Shown here piece by piece: positions 1-10,857 of a DNA stretch of 64,000 nucleotides. The number at the start of each line of letters is the position of its first letter. Positions within the stretch are counted from its first letter, which is position 1. The notes beneath the pieces were generated by a model. The model was not told the origin of the DNA, made no database searches, and saw only the letters and a list, made by a program, of their open reading frames with translations. The position numbers and the translations under genes were made by a program. The stretch comes from Gaiellasilicea sp963791905 (GTDB taxonomy: Bacteria > Actinomycetota > Thermoleophilia > Gaiellales > Gaiellaceae), in the NCBI GenBank assembly GCA_963791905.1, contig CAWBTX010000005.1, positions 930,001 through 994,000 on the forward strand, read 5' to 3'.

Positions 1-1
1 C

Positions 2-2374
<2,373 letters not shown>

Positions 2375-2421
2375 CGGTCGTCCCGAACTGCTCCAGTTAG
2401 GCGTTGGAGTACCATCGGCGC

Positions 2422-3526
2422 GTGTCCGAGACCGCGATCCCGCTCGACCAGCAACTGGAGGAGATCAGAGCCCAGCTCGCCTGGGTTCGTGATTACCTTT
2501 GACCCGGACGCCGTGCGGCTCCGAATCGGCGAGCTCGAGGCGGCGATGGGCGAGCCCGGCTTCTGGGACGACCAGGGGCGCGCCGCCGCCATCTCCACCG
2601 AGCACTCGCGTCTGACCAAGCGCCTCGAGCGCTACGAGCGCTTGCAGGGCGAGCACGACGACGCCGCGGAGCTGCTCGAGATGGACCCGTCCCTCGAGGG
2701 GGAGATCACGGTGCAGCTGCAGCCTCTCCGTCAGGAGCTCGAGCGCCTGCAGGAAGACGCGCTCTTCACCGGCGAGTACGACGCCGGCGACGCCGTCGTC
2801 TCGATCCATGCCGGGACCGGCGGCACGGACGCCCAGGATTGGGCGGAGATGCTGCTCCGCATGTACCTGCGGTGGGCGGAGAGCCGCGGCTTCAGCGCGC
2901 AGCTCGTCGAGGCGAGCCCGGGTGAGGAGGCGGGCCTGAAGTCCGCGACCTTCACGGTCAAGGGCGAAAACGCGTACGGCGTGCTGAAGGCGGAGCGCGG
3001 CGTGCACCGGCTCGTGCGCCTCTCTCCGTTCGACAGCGCCCATCGCCGGCACACCGCCTTCGCCCAGGTGGTCGTCGCACCGCTCCTGGCCGACGAGGCC
3101 GAGGTCGAGATCGACGACGCCGACCTGCGGATCGACACCTATCGCGCGTCGGGCGCCGGCGGCCAGCACGTCAACAAAACCGACTCGGCGGTGCGCATAA
3201 CTCACCTCCCGACGGGAATCGTGGTGCAGTGCCAGAACGAACGTTCACAAACTTCGAACAAACAGACGGCGCTGCGCATCCTCAAGTCCCGCCTGATCGA
3301 GCTGCAGGAGGAGGAGCGGGAGGCCGAGCTCGCAAAGGAGCGCGGCGCAGCGCAGGACATCGGCTTCGGGAGTCAAATCCGGAGCTATGTCCTGCATCCC
3401 TACCAGCTCGTGAAGGACCACCGAACTGACTTCGAGGTGGGAAACACGCAGGCCGTGCTCGACGGCAAGCTGGACGGCTTCGTGCACGCATATCTGCTGG
3501 CGAAAGCGGCCGGCCAGGTGGTCTAG
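2422..3526 (+). CDS. prfB: Peptide chain release factor 2, with programmed +1 frameshift
   Basis: RF2 recognises UGA/UAA and triggers peptide release on the ribosome. A GTG at 2422 opens a frame of 26 codons ending in tac-ctt-tga at 2494-2502. The slippery CTTTGA followed by C is the classic RF2 autoregulatory site. A +1 shift after CTT (2497-2499) resumes at GAC 2501 and runs to 3526, giving about 367 residues, close to the usual 365. The coding join is therefore 2422-2499 and 2501-3526; a naive call would start at the internal GTG at 2489. The protein has the RF2-specific SPF tripeptide and the catalytic GGQ (GAGGQHVNKT). Only a weak GGG run at about 2483 precedes the slip, not the AGGGGG known from E. 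coli. Confidence 0.96.
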
Positions 3527-3736
3527 CCGTTTCGGTTGGCTAGACTGATGCGGCTTCCAGAGACCGGAGCGGTTGCCCATGGCGGCAGCGGGCATCCGAC
3601 TTCCTCTTCACGTCCGGTGCAGGATCACGACCTTCAGACCCAGCTCGACTCCGCCACGAACGGCGCGCTCTCGCTCGAGACGAGTGAGGACGCCGACGGA
3701 CCCATCGAGCACCCCGAGGCCGGCTCCGCGGGGACG

Positions 3737-4420
3737 ATGATCGTGTTCGAGGGCGTGACGAAGATCTACGAGCCGAACGTGGCGGCGCTCAACGAGGTCT
3801 CGTTCGTGATCGACAAGGGCGAGTTTGTCTTCGTCGTCGGTGCGTCTGGCTCCGGGAAGTCGACCATGATCCGCCTGCTGCTGAAGGAGCTCGAGCCCAG
3901 CAGGGGCCGCATTGTCGTCGGTGGGCGCGACCTGACGCGGCTCAAGCGCTCCAAGGTGCCGCTGCTGCGCCGCAACGTCGGCTGCGTCTTCCAGGACTTC
4001 AAGCTGCTCCCGAACCGCACCGCGGCAGAGAACGTCGCGTACGCGCTCAAGGTGCAGGGGGAGAACAACGCGAACATCCGCCGCAAGGTGCCCGAGGTGC
4101 TGTCGCTCGTCGGCCTCACGGACAAAATGACGTCGCTCCCCGACGAGCTCTCGGGCGGCGAGCAGCAGCGCGTCTCGATCGCGCGCGCGGTCGTCAACCA
4201 CCCGCCGCTTCTGATCTGCGACGAGCCGACCGGGAACCTCGACCCCGACACCTCCGTCGGGATCATGCAGCTGCTCTACCGCATCAACCGCGCGGGCACC
4301 ACGATCCTGATGGTCACCCACGACCGGGAAATGGTCGACAAGATGCGCAAGCGCGTGATCGCGCTGGAGGATGGCCGTCTCGCCCGCGACGAGCGCCGCG
4401 GAGGCTACGCGTCCGAATGA
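3737..4420 (+). CDS. ftsE: Cell-division ATP-binding protein FtsE
   Basis: FtsE is the ATPase of the FtsEX complex, which controls septal peptidoglycan hydrolases. Walker A is GASGSGKS, the signature is LSGGEQQRV and Walker B is LLICDEPTGN. The frame is open further upstream (to at least 3536), but the added 67 residues are low-complexity and acidic, while canonical FtsE begins MIVFEGVTKIY. I therefore choose ATG 3737 (227 residues, the usual size). The Shine-Dalgarno is weak (GGGG a few bases before), so an N-terminal extension cannot be excluded. It overlaps ftsX by 4 nt (ATGA), implying translational coupling. Confidence 0.95.
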   Translation: MIVFEGVTKIYEPNVAALNEVSFVIDKGEFVFVVGASGSGKSTMIRLLLKELEPSRGRIVVGGRDLTRLKRSKVPLLRRNVGCVFQDFKLLPNRTAAENVAYALKVQGENNANIRRKVPEVLSLVGLTDKMTSLPDELSGGEQQRVSIARAVVNHPPLLICDEPTGNLDPDTSVGIMQLLYRINRAGTTILMVTHDREMVDKMRKRVIALEDGRLARDERRGGYASE

Positions 4421-5316
4421 GGTTTCGCCTGCTCTTCTCCGAGTCGGTTAGGTCCCTCGGCGCGAACCTCTCGACGACCGTCGCGGCGACGATGACGGTG
4501 CTGATCGGGATGTTCCTGCTCGGGCTCTGCATCGCCCTCGGCTCCTGGGCGAACGACTTCGGCCAGAAGCAGGAGGAGAAGCTCCTCACGAAGGTCTTCT
4601 TCTGCACCGGGTCGACCTGCCCGAAGGAGGCGTCGGCACAGCAGATCAACGCTGTGCGGCAGAAGCTCGAGACGCCTCCTCTCAATGAGATCGTCGAGGA
4701 CGTGACGTTCGTCTCCAAGACGGACGCGCTCGAGCGGATGCGCAAGCGCGAGCCGGAGATCGTCGCGAACCTGACCTCGAATCCGCTTCCCGACGCGTTC
4801 GAGGTGAGGACCAGCGAGGGCAAGGACGTGAAGGCCGTGAGCGCGGCGCTGCGGCAGGGTGGATTGCCGGCCGGCGTCGACAAGGTGACGGACGGCGAGG
4901 AGGTCTCCGACCGGATCGTGCGTGTCGCCGGCCTGATCTCCACCGCCTTCGCGGTCGCCACTCTCATCCTGCTCGTCTCGTCGGCGCTGCTGATCGCCAA
5001 CACGATCCGCCTGTCGATCTTCTCTCGGCGCCGGGAGATCGAGGTGATGAAGCTCGTCGGCGCGACGAACTGGTTCGTCCGCGGGCCATTCATGATCGAA
5101 GGACTCATTTGCGGCGTGGCCGGATCGGTGATCGCGATCCTCCTGCTGCTCTTCGCGCGGGCGACGATCTATCCCGAGCTCGCCGGCCGCTTCGAATCGA
5201 GCTCCGGCGCGGAGGCCTGGCCGTTCACCTGGATCGCGGCCGCGATCCTGCTGGTCGGCCTCACCGTGGGCGGGCTCGGCTCCGGCGTCACCCTCCGCCG
5301 CTTCCTCAACGTCTAA
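4417..5316 (+). CDS. ftsX: Cell-division membrane protein FtsX
   Basis: This is the membrane partner of FtsE. At 299 residues it has the FtsX topology: one membrane segment near residues 20-45, an extracytoplasmic domain of about 120 residues, then three C-terminal segments (about 168-195, 225-250, 268-290). The cytoplasmic stretch RRREIEVMKLVGATNWFVR is the characteristic FtsX loop. The extracytoplasmic domain has two cysteines (FCTGSTC), which could form a disulfide. It overlaps ftsE by 4 nt, and the next gene starts 3 nt after its stop. Confidence 0.95.
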   Translation: MRFRLLFSESVRSLGANLSTTVAATMTVLIGMFLLGLCIALGSWANDFGQKQEEKLLTKVFFCTGSTCPKEASAQQINAVRQKLETPPLNEIVEDVTFVSKTDALERMRKREPEIVANLTSNPLPDAFEVRTSEGKDVKAVSAALRQGGLPAGVDKVTDGEEVSDRIVRVAGLISTAFAVATLILLVSSALLIANTIRLSIFSRRREIEVMKLVGATNWFVRGPFMIEGLICGVAGSVIAILLLLFARATIYPELAGRFESSSGAEAWPFTWIAAAILLVGLTVGGLGSGVTLRRFLNV

Positions 5317-5319
5317 GAC

Positions 5320-6954
5320 TTGGCCTCCCGCCGGGAGCACCGGGGGAAGCAGAAGCGGCCAAGCCGCGCTCAGCGACGGCGCCGGCAACAGCAGGTCTTT
5401 CGCGGCATCGATCCCGAGGTGACGCTGCCGACGCGGCGGCTCGAGCCGGAGACGGTCGTCGCCCACCTTGGGCCGACCAACTCGGGGAAGACGCACGCCG
5501 CCCTCGAGTTCCTGGCCCATTCCGGCCGCGGCGTCTTCGCCGCGCCGTTGCGGATGCTCGCCCAGGAGGCGCACCGACGGCTCTCGACGCAGCTCGGCGC
5601 CGAGCAGGTCGGCCTCGTCACCGGTGAGGAGCGCGTCAACGAGGACGCCCCCATCGTCTGCTGCACGGCCGAGATGGCGCCGCAGCGGGGCGAGGTGCTG
5701 GTGCTCGACGAGATCCAGTGGGCCGACGACGAGGAGCGCGGCTCCGCCTGGACGCGGCTGCTCCTCGCCGGCGAGTACCGCCACATCCTCCTGCTCGGGG
5801 CGGTCGAGGCGCTGCCGCTCGTCCGCAACGCCTTCCCGGAGGCGGAGCTCCGCTTCTTCGAGCGGAAGGCGCCGCTCGACTGGATCGGCCCGGTCGCGTT
5901 CCAGAGCCTGCGGCCGGGCACCGTCGTCGTCGCGTTCAGCCGCCGGGCGGTGCTCGCGCTGGCGGGCGAGCTGAACCGCCGCTACGCCGGCCGCGTGGCC
6001 GTTCTCTACGGCGCGATGCCCCTCGGCTCCCGCCGGCTCGAGATCGACCGCTTCCTGACCGGCGGCGCCGACTTCTGCGCAGCCACCGACGTGCTCGGCC
6101 ACGGTGTCAACCTCCCCTGCGAGACGCTCCTCTTCGCCGAGACGACGAAGTTCGACGGCCAGGAGCGGCGCGAGCTGCACCCGTGGGAGATTGCGCAGAT
6201 CGCGGGTCGGGCAGGACGCTTCGGCCTCGTCGAGCGTGGCCACGTCGGCGTCCTGACGGGGATCGCGTGGGCAAATGCCGACCCCGAGCTCGTCGAGTCT
6301 GCGCTCGTCCCTCACGTCGAGCTGCCCGGTGGCCACTACGGCTACCGCGTCGTCGACACCGCGAGGATCCGCCCCCGGCTCGAGGACCTGCCGGTGCAGT
6401 CGCCTGCGCAGCTCGCCGCGGCGCTGCGTGCCTGGCACACCGCCGCGCTGCGCCAGTGGGCGACCGAGGGCTGGCTCTCCGTCGAGTCGATCGGGCCCCT
6501 CCTCGGCCGCCTCGACACGGTGCAGCGGCGCCTGCGTGACCGGGGCCGCACGCTCTCGCTGGCGGAGACGTGGAGGCTGGTCAACGCGCCCGTCGACGAG
6601 GACAACGTCGAGCTGCTCGGGATCCTCGCGCTCGCCGTCGCAGGCGACCGCTCTCAACGGCCGATGCTCGACTGGCTGCTCGACACCAAGCGGCTGCGCG
6701 ACGCTTCGCTCGAGGACGCGGAGCAGGCGGCGCGGACGGCGAGCATCCTGCGTTGGTTCGCGCTCCAGTACGCGGGAGTCGCCGGCGTCACGATGGAGCG
6801 CGCCGCCGCCCTCGAGCAGGCGGCCGCCGAGCGGGTGAGTGCACGTCTGGCGGCCGAGGTTCGGTCGCCGTCGGTCGGTCGCTGCCGTTCGTGCGGGCGC
6901 AGCTGCGCCCCGTGGTTCGCCCTGTGCGACCGGTGCTACACAGGCCGGCGGTAG
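5320..6954 (+). CDS. Suv3-like superfamily 2 RNA helicase with C-terminal zinc ribbon
   Basis: A 544-residue SF2 helicase most like Suv3, the ATP-dependent RNA helicase of the mitochondrial degradosome, which also occurs in some bacteria. Motif I is GPTNSGKT near residue 52, motif II is DEIQ (a DExQ variant typical of Suv3), motif V is ATDVLGHGVNLP, and motif VI is QIAGRAGRFG. The last 40 residues hold a CxxC...CxxC zinc ribbon (CRSCGRSC...CDRCY). The start is a TTG at 5320, 3 nt after ftsX, so it may be co-transcribed with ftsEX. Its 3' end overlaps the convergent SemiSWEET gene by 19 nt. A role in RNA turnover is inferred from the family. Confidence 0.85.
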   Translation: MASRREHRGKQKRPSRAQRRRRQQQVFRGIDPEVTLPTRRLEPETVVAHLGPTNSGKTHAALEFLAHSGRGVFAAPLRMLAQEAHRRLSTQLGAEQVGLVTGEERVNEDAPIVCCTAEMAPQRGEVLVLDEIQWADDEERGSAWTRLLLAGEYRHILLLGAVEALPLVRNAFPEAELRFFERKAPLDWIGPVAFQSLRPGTVVVAFSRRAVLALAGELNRRYAGRVAVLYGAMPLGSRRLEIDRFLTGGADFCAATDVLGHGVNLPCETLLFAETTKFDGQERRELHPWEIAQIAGRAGRFGLVERGHVGVLTGIAWANADPELVESALVPHVELPGGHYGYRVVDTARIRPRLEDLPVQSPAQLAAALRAWHTAALRQWATEGWLSVESIGPLLGRLDTVQRRLRDRGRTLSLAETWRLVNAPVDEDNVELLGILALAVAGDRSQRPMLDWLLDTKRLRDASLEDAEQAARTASILRWFALQYAGVAGVTMERAAALEQAAAERVSARLAAEVRSPSVGRCRSCGRSCAPWFALCDRCYTGRR

Positions 6955-7211
6955 CGCAGCACGACCACGATGAGCGCCGTGATGACGATCGCGGCGACGA
7001 CGTTCGGCACGATCAGCGCGAGGTTGTCGATCGAGATGCCGTAGGCGAGCCAGATCAGGAAGCCGACGAACAGGACGCTCGGGTACCCCAGCGAGATGCC
7101 GTGCGAGGAGCGCAACTCGATCATCCTGCGGATCTGGAGGACGGGGGAGAGCGCCATTGCGATGCCCCACCCGGAGGCCACGAACGCGAGGGCGGTGGCC
7201 ACGACGCACAC
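6936..7211 (-). CDS. SemiSWEET / MtN3-like small sugar transporter
   Basis: A 91-residue membrane protein with three predicted helices. Residues 4-22, 41-60 and 65-86 are hydrophobic, and the PQ-loop-like segment LSPVLQIRRMIELRSSHGIS fits the SemiSWEET (MtN3) family, which forms dimers for facilitated sugar movement. The frame is open far upstream, but that extension is highly charged and lies opposite the next gene, so I start at GTG 7211 (GTG 7202 is an alternative). The stop lies inside the 3' end of the helicase gene, giving a 19-nt convergent overlap. Confidence 0.78.
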   Translation of the reverse strand: MCVVATALAFVASGWGIAMALSPVLQIRRMIELRSSHGISLGYPSVLFVGFLIWLAYGISIDNLALIVPNVVAAIVITALIVVVLRYRRPV

Positions 7212-7277
7212 GTTACCCTCGCGGCATCCGGGCGGTGTGAGATGTTCGCGGCACTGCGGACGAGGAAAGGGGATTCG

Positions 7278-7916
7278 ATGGACGACAGGCGGATCACGCC
7301 GCTCGCGGGCCTGCTGAGCGTCGTGCTGTTCGTGATCGCGATCTTCGTGATCGAGTCGGGGGACACGGTGGGTCCGGACGCGTCCGGAGCCGAGGTTGCG
7401 ACATACCTCGACGGCGCGCTGGGGACGCTCGCCGTCGGCCTCATCATCTGGGCGCTGGGGACGATCGCGCTCGTCTGGTTCCTGGACGGCCTGCGAACGC
7501 ATCTCGCACGGTTCTCCGACCAGCTCGGCCGGCTTGCGTTCTTCTTCGGCTTCGCCGTGGCGATCTTCATGGTCGCGTCGTTCCTGCCCGACGTGGCCGG
7601 CGCGTTCACGAGCGACGAGCTGGACGGGGCACTCGAGCCGGGGGCCGCGCAGGCAATCGGCGGCCTGGGGGACGGCTTTTTCTTCGGGGCGGAGGTGATG
7701 TTGGTCGGGATGTTTCTCGCCGTCGGGCTCGCGTCGGTCAGGGAACGCGCGCTGCCGGCGTGGCTCGGCTGGTTGTCGCTCGCGCTCGCCGTGGTGGCGC
7801 TCATCCCGCCGATCGGCTGGGCAGTCGTGATCTGGGGCTTTCCGCTCTGGATCCTGATCGTCGCCGCGCTCCTGTGGCGCGGCACGGCTGAGCGGGCGGC
7901 GGCCGAGCCGGCGTAG
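7278..7916 (+). CDS. Multi-pass membrane protein of unknown function
   Basis: A 212-residue protein with about six hydrophobic helices (near residues 8-28, 50-70, 84-106, 136-158, 166-184 and 184-202). ATG 7278 is preceded by a good Shine-Dalgarno (AGGAAAGGGG). The frame stays open upstream to 6570, but that part lacks hydrophobic character and overlaps the helicase, so it is rejected. The layout resembles small actinobacterial DUF4386-like membrane proteins, but no diagnostic motif is visible. It is divergent from the SemiSWEET gene across 66 bp that must hold both promoters. Confidence 0.8.
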   Translation: MDDRRITPLAGLLSVVLFVIAIFVIESGDTVGPDASGAEVATYLDGALGTLAVGLIIWALGTIALVWFLDGLRTHLARFSDQLGRLAFFFGFAVAIFMVASFLPDVAGAFTSDELDGALEPGAAQAIGGLGDGFFFGAEVMLVGMFLAVGLASVRERALPAWLGWLSLALAVVALIPPIGWAVVIWGFPLWILIVAALLWRGTAERAAAEPA

Positions 7917-7956
7917 CGATCGCGGAAAGGCGGGCTGCCGTCCCTACACTGCCGAG

Positions 7957-8421
7957 GTGGCCCGCCCGACCGGAACGAAGACGATCGTGGACAACCGCCG
8001 TGCGCGGTTCGACTACGAGCTGCTCGACCGCCTCGAGGCGGGCATCGTCCTGACCGGCACCGAGGTCAAGTCGCTGCGCGAGGGGCGCGCCACGCTCGCG
8101 CAGGCGTACGCCGACGTGCGTGACATGGAGGTCTGGCTGATCGGCGCCGAGATCGCCGCCTACGAGCAGGGGAACATCCAGAACCACGATCCGACGCGCG
8201 ACCGCAAGCTGCTGCTGCGGCGCCAGGAGATCTCGTCGCTCGTGGGCAAGGTGAAGGAGCGCGGGCTGACGCTCGTGCCGACGCGGCTCTACTTCAAAGA
8301 CGGCAAGGTCAAGCTCGAGCTCGCGGTCGCGCGCGGCAAGGAGAAGTCCGACAAGAGGCGGACGATCGCCGACCGCGACGCGAAGCGTCAGATCGACCGC
8401 GCACTCAAGTCCCGGCGATAG
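7957..8421 (+). CDS. smpB: SsrA-binding protein SmpB
   Basis: SmpB binds tmRNA and delivers it to stalled ribosomes for trans-translation. The 154-residue protein carries the family hallmarks: EAGIVLTGTEVKSLR near residues 26-41, YEQGNIQNHDP, and a basic tail (KEKSDKRRTI...DRALKSRR) that enters the mRNA channel. The start is GTG 7957. Its RNA partner ssrA lies 930 bp downstream, separated only by the acetyltransferase gene on the opposite strand. It overlaps that gene's 3' end by 17 nt. Confidence 0.97.
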   Translation: MARPTGTKTIVDNRRARFDYELLDRLEAGIVLTGTEVKSLREGRATLAQAYADVRDMEVWLIGAEIAAYEQGNIQNHDPTRDRKLLLRRQEISSLVGKVKERGLTLVPTRLYFKDGKVKLELAVARGKEKSDKRRTIADRDAKRQIDRALKSRR

Positions 8422-9323
8422 TCCTGCGGACGATCGCGACGCCGGGCTCGAGCACGTAGCCATGGCGCTCGTTCAGGCGGCGGATCGGCTCGTTCCGAAC
8501 CTCGTTCGAGGTCTGGAGCGTCGTGTAGCCGTTGGCCTTGGCCCACGCGATCTGCGTCGCGCTTGAGTGCGCCGGCGACACCACGTCCGCGTGCGGCGCG
8601 GCGGACGCCGGTGAGGTCGTGGTAGGCGCGCTCGGGCGTCTCGGGTGAGAGCGACAGCTTTGCGAAGCCGACGACCTCGCCGTGCTCGAGCGCGACGAAG
8701 ACGGCGCGCGGGTCGTCGCTCGCGCCCTGCATGTCGCGCGCGAGCCACTCCTCGAACGTGCCGATGTCGTCCTCCTCCTCACCCGGGATGTCCGGCGTCG
8801 CCTCGCGCGCGACCTCCCACAGTCCTCGCGCGAGCTCGGGCCGCTCTGCCCAGGTCACGATCTCGATCCCGGCCGGCAGGTTCTGCGCGGGCGGCTCGAT
8901 CTCGGTCAGATCGAGCACGAGCCGGGAGTTGCGGCCCGACTCGCTGTAGCCGCGGCGAGCGGTCCAGGCGAGGCTCTCCTCGTCGTCCTCGCTGACCGGG
9001 CCTTCGAGCTCGGTGACGCCGCGTGCCGCCGCCCAGCGCTCGAGCGCCTGGACGAGCGCCGTCCCTACGCCCGATCCGCGCCGGTCGGGTGTGACGAGCA
9101 CGGCGCCGATGCCTCGGTGCGGCGGCGTGTGCCAGCCGGTCAGGACGTACGCCGCGCCGACGGGCTCGCCGTCGCGCTCGGCGAGCAGCCACGCCGTCTC
9201 GCCCGCCTGGTTGCGCCAGTCGACGAAGCCGTCGACCGACGCGAACTCGCGCGGCTGCGCCGCACGTGAGATCTCGACGAGCTTGTCGAGCTCGTCGGCG
9301 CCGATCTCGCGAATCGCCTGCAC
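8405..9323 (-). pseudogene. Double GNAT-domain acetyltransferase, frameshifted
   Basis: Two GNAT folds are fused: an N-terminal one with the acetyl-CoA loop RRGSGVGTALV (about residues 82-92) and a C-terminal one ending in RAARGRGVAGALK. Such proteins acetylate unknown amines. At about 8557-8561 the frame breaks: the upstream frame runs on to 8388 as implausible Arg-rich sequence, while the expected ending (QIAWAKANGYTTLQTSNE ... NERHGYV) continues in the next frame to a TGA at 8405. One extra G in a GCGCGACG tract explains it. The sequence on both sides is well conserved, so this is either a recent mutation or a base-call error. Confidence 0.8.
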
Positions 9324-9352
9324 GCGGCTACACTACGTCCGAACACACATAC

Positions 9353-9719
9353 GGGGGCGACCTGGTTTCGACGTGGTCGGTTCTCCGGCAGAGCTGCAAG
9401 CCGAGGTCCCCGGTCGGCCTCGTAAAACCACCGGGAAACAAAGCAAGTGCGAACCATGATGAACTCGCACTCGCCGCCTAGAGCGATCTAGGTTAGGCGA
9501 CGTCCCTCCTGGCTCGGCCCGAGGCCAGGGTAGGGGCGCCAACGTTCGGGCTCGGCGCCGAGGGAGAGCCAATCGCCCGAGGCGCGACACCGAAGGATGG
9601 CTAGCCCGGCGGTTGGTGGTCTCGGAACCTGCCGGCGGGCGAATCTGAATCCGAGACTACGCTTGTAGATGCTCTGTCCGGTGCGTCCGCGGACGCGGGT
9701 TCGATTCCCGCCGCCTCCA
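9353..9719 (+). ncRNA. ssrA: Transfer-messenger RNA (tmRNA)
   Basis: The RNA rescues stalled ribosomes and tags the peptide for proteolysis. The 5' end GGGGGCGACCTGGTTTCGAC is the canonical tmRNA start. It pairs with the 3' CGCCTCC (9712-9718) to form the 7-bp acceptor stem, with A9719 as discriminator. The T arm is at 9694-9710 (GGTTCGATTCC). The tag frame is at 9443-9481 and reads ASANHDELALAA then TAG; the resume codon is GCA 9443 or GCG 9449. A possible -10 box TACACT lies at about 9329. Smp B is encoded upstream. The 3' 26 bp serve as an integration target (see the direct repeats). Confidence 0.97.
9694..9719 (+). repeat. Candidate attachment site copy A (3' end of ssrA)
   Basis: This 26-bp stretch, covering the T arm and the 3' acceptor strand of ssrA, is repeated with two mismatches each at 13620-13645 and 39957-39982. 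All copies are in the same orientation. It lies directly beside an integrase gene, the usual arrangement for elements that insert in tmRNA genes while restoring the 3' end. Confidence 0.75.
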
Positions 9720-9730
9720 CTTTCTGGCCC

Positions 9731-9778
9731 AACCAAGCCGTTTCCCCCTACTTCTTCGGGGGGAACGGTTGGCTGGTT
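9731..9778 (+). terminator. Rho-independent-like hairpin after ssrA
   Basis: CCGTTTCCCCC (9738-9748) pairs with GGGGGGAACGG (9758-9768) through an 11-bp stem with one G-U pair and a 9-nt loop. Outer bases AACCA and TGGTT extend it. There is no long T run. The position fits termination of ssrA and, from the other side, of the integrase gene that ends at 9787. Confidence 0.7.
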
Positions 9779-9786
9779 ATAGCCAG

Positions 9787-10537
9787 TTACTGCGTTCCTC
9801 CTGCCTTCGCCTCCGCGTACTTCTCCATGGCGCGCTCGAGGTCGCTAGCGTCCTGGTGTCCGTAAATGGACAGCGTGGTGTTGAGGTCGCTGTGACCCAG
9901 GGCCTGACTGGCGGCTTCGATCCCTGCGACCCGACGGAGGTCGGTCGCGAAGGTGTGGCGGGCGCGGTGCATGTTCAGTCCTGAGCGAACGCCGGGGGCG
10001 ACGATCCCTACGGCTTCGAGCATGCGGTACCACCAGCGGTGCACGTACTGCACAGATGCCTGCTGCTTCGGGTAGCCGCGAACGTCGCGAAGTTGTTCTC
10101 CTTCGAGGCCGCGGCCGGCGAAGAGCTTCTTCGTGGGATAGAGGAGCCAATCGTCGGGTTCGGGAAGGCGGGCAACGTGTGGCAGCTCAGCCTGGAGGTA
10201 GAACGCGAGCGCGCCGAGGACGGCACCGCGCAGGGGCAGGATCCGCTCCTTCTGACCCTTGCCGTAAACGCGAAGCGTGCGACGACCAGGGTCGAAGTCA
10301 CGAACCCGGATCCCACGCAGCTCGTCACGGCCGAGCCCGAGCTCGAGCAAGCAGTAGAGCGCGAGCCAGTCGCGCGGGATAGCGGTCTCGGTGCGGGTTT
10401 CGCGCGAAGAACCGTTCGAGGTCAACATCCGCGGCTCGACCAAGACGCTCGAGGTCGGCGTCGTCGATCGGCTCCATCGCTCGCGCCCGTTCGTTCACAC
10501 TGCGGGGAGGCAGCGGGCCGCGCTTACTGCCCATCAT
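9787..10537 (-). pseudogene. int: Phage-type tyrosine recombinase / integrase, frameshifted
   Basis: The catalytic half has the box II motif HRARHTFAT, then LGHSDLNTTLSIYGH with the late His and nucleophilic Tyr. The N-terminal part starts at ATG 10537 (MMGSKRGPLPPRS) and reaches DVDLERFFAR in one frame, then the frame changes at about 10401-10405 (a CGCGC tract) to ETRTETAIPRDWLALY. Rejoined, it is about 250 residues and seems to lack most of the N-terminal core-binding domain. The first catalytic Arg region reads LGLGRDELRGI, which is unusual. It points toward ssrA, whose 3' end is the presumed attachment site. It is probably inactive as sequenced. Confidence 0.8.
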
Positions 10538-10857
10538 CAGGGTCTTCTTCGAGTGCCTGCTCGCGCAGGGGGATCGCCTGCTGGATCGCGCGGTCGAAAG
10601 GGTCCAGCAACACGTCTGGATGGCCTCTGTTCACGACAACCTGCTTGATCGCTCGGCGGTCAAGCAGGTTGACACTCCAGCGTGCGTTCCTCGAGGGCCA
10701 GCGCGTCAGGTTCCCAGCTCGCCTATCGCGGCGCGCAGCAGCTGCAGCGGAAGCTTGTGTGGTTCTACTCCAGCTGGCTCGAGGACAACCTCGACACGTT
10801 CGACCGCCAATGGATTGAGCCGGGCTCGGTCTCGCAACGATCGCGGCGATCATCACG
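10538..10857. other. Intergenic stretch between integrase and STAND gene, with dyad
   Basis: No gene is convincing here. A minus-strand frame ending at 10524 (…LREQALEEDPDDGQ) overlaps the integrase start and could be the 3' part of a small upstream gene, but it has no recognisable motif. The clear structure is a 12-bp perfect inverted repeat, CAACCTGCTTGA (10637-10648) and TCAAGCAGGTTG (10660-10671), with an 11-nt spacer. It could be an operator, a recombinase arm site or a terminator for the STAND gene. Confidence 0.4.

Noticed and set aside
3536..3736. N-terminal extension of FtsE starting at 3536 or 3548
   Set aside because: The extra residues are low-complexity and not part of the FtsE fold; the canonical start MIVFEGV is at 3737.
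4405..7209. A 934-codon open frame on the minus strand, and similar long antisense frames (for example 26945-28462, 13922-15646, 22606-23790)
   Set aside because: They lie opposite well-supported genes and have the Arg/Asp/Pro/Gly-rich composition expected of antisense reading in GC-rich codons, with no family motif.
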